Assembly (NCBI RefSeq): GCF_004792695.1
Contig: NZ_SRXU01000003.1
Span: forward strand, 1 to 64,000
DNA: 64,000 nucleotides
DNA from: Sphingomonas naasensis
GTDB lineage: Bacteria; Pseudomonadota; Alphaproteobacteria; Sphingomonadales; Sphingomonadaceae
Direction: 5' to 3'
Every line of letters begins with the position of its first letter. The first letter of the stretch is position 1. Position numbers and translations under genes: made by a program. Shown here piece by piece: positions 63,728 through 64,000 of the stretch. Below the pieces are notes generated by a model, which was not told where the DNA came from, ran no database searches, and saw only the letters and a list, made by a program, of their open reading frames with translations.

Positions 63728-64000
63728 GCGCCGAAATCCACGCTGGCCGAGACGCGGCCGGGCGTCGGACGCTTCCGGATCCAGACGCGCCGCACGCGCA
63801 GGTCGCTCGTCGCGCCCAGATCGGCGAGCCACGCCATCAGCGAATCATAGCTGGCATCGGCCAGCGTGACGCGCGTTCCGCCCGGAATCGCCTCGGGCGC
63901 CGCGACGAGCCCGAAGGTGGTGGCCGAGCCGCTCAGTATTTGCGCCGGTGGGCCCTCCCGCCGCGCCGGCTTCGTGCTGGTCAGCGTCCCCGCGGCACGG
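63724..64000 (-). CDS. gspM: GspM-like type II secretion protein (N-terminus outside window)
   Basis: The C-terminal ~91 residues are visible, read directly from the minus strand. They include VTLADASYDSLMAWLADLGA and LRVRRVWIRKRPTPGRVSAS, ending VDFGA. A strand-helix-strand with small residues and a terminal 'x-V-x-A-x-V-x-F' pattern is typical of the GspM C-terminal ferredoxin-like domain. Position directly before gspE, with a GTGA overlap, fits. GspL is the main alternative. Confidence 0.65.
   Translation of the reverse strand, partial: RAAGTLTSTKPARREGPPAQILSGSATTFGLVAAPEAIPGGTRVTLADASYDSLMAWLADLGATSDLRVRRVWIRKRPTPGRVSASVDFGA

Overview
This 64 kb window is chromosomal DNA of very high GC content with strong third-position GC bias. 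Its gene content and order fit a Sphingomonas-like alphaproteobacterium (order Sphingomonadales): alphaproteobacterial-length RpoB/RpoC, sphingomonad-type M16 peptidase pairs, an alpha-amino-acid ester hydrolase-like S15 enzyme and a gsp type II secretion locus. The taxon is an inference from family resemblance, not a search result. I see no transposase, integrase, phage gene, CRISPR array or rRNA. Mobile-looking DNA is limited to six nested palindromic intergenic elements.

Layout. 0-9.1 kb, all on the minus strand: a truncated Pro-rich secreted protein, a small membrane protein, an M16 protease pair (one catalytic, one degenerate), an S41-like peptidase, a protein ending in a TonB-like domain, an S15/CocE-type ester hydrolase and a Pro/Thr-rich membrane-anchored protein. 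9.2-18.1 kb: rpoB-rpoC behind their own sigma70-type promoter and a long leader, closed by a strong terminator. 18.3-25.9 kb: small envelope proteins, an L,D-transpeptidase, an OprB-type porin divergent from a chemoreceptor, a DUF1993-like protein and a PanE-like reductase. 26-28.1 kb: modABC. 28.2-31.8 kb: a glycosyltransferase translationally coupled to an aminotransferase/FAD-oxidoreductase fusion. 33.4-36.3 kb: a compact Dcm-like methylase / Vsr / EcoRII-like restriction operon. 37-43.8 kb: Flp pilin, lepA, a membrane chemoreceptor-like protein, a PnuC/NadR-like pair, an adrenodoxin-reductase-type ferredoxin reductase and tRNA-Pro(CGG).

44-56.9 kb holds the best self-contained system. A MacA-like adaptor, an ABC ATPase and three tandem 819-836 aa FtsX/MacB-type permeases run leftward. 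An NtrC-type response regulator and a histidine kinase run rightward. The shared control region carries an exact sigma54 (-24/-12) promoter before the exporter, a near-perfect 17-bp inverted repeat about 100 bp upstream of it, and a second, imperfect sigma54-like site before the regulator.

57.5-64 kb is a split type II secretion locus: gspM (partial), gspE and gspF leftward; gspN rightward and convergent with gspF; and a periplasmic-binding-like protein translationally coupled to gspJ and gspK. Palindromic elements sit between gspN and gspF and between gspF and gspE, and the second appears to supply the gspF ribosome-binding site.
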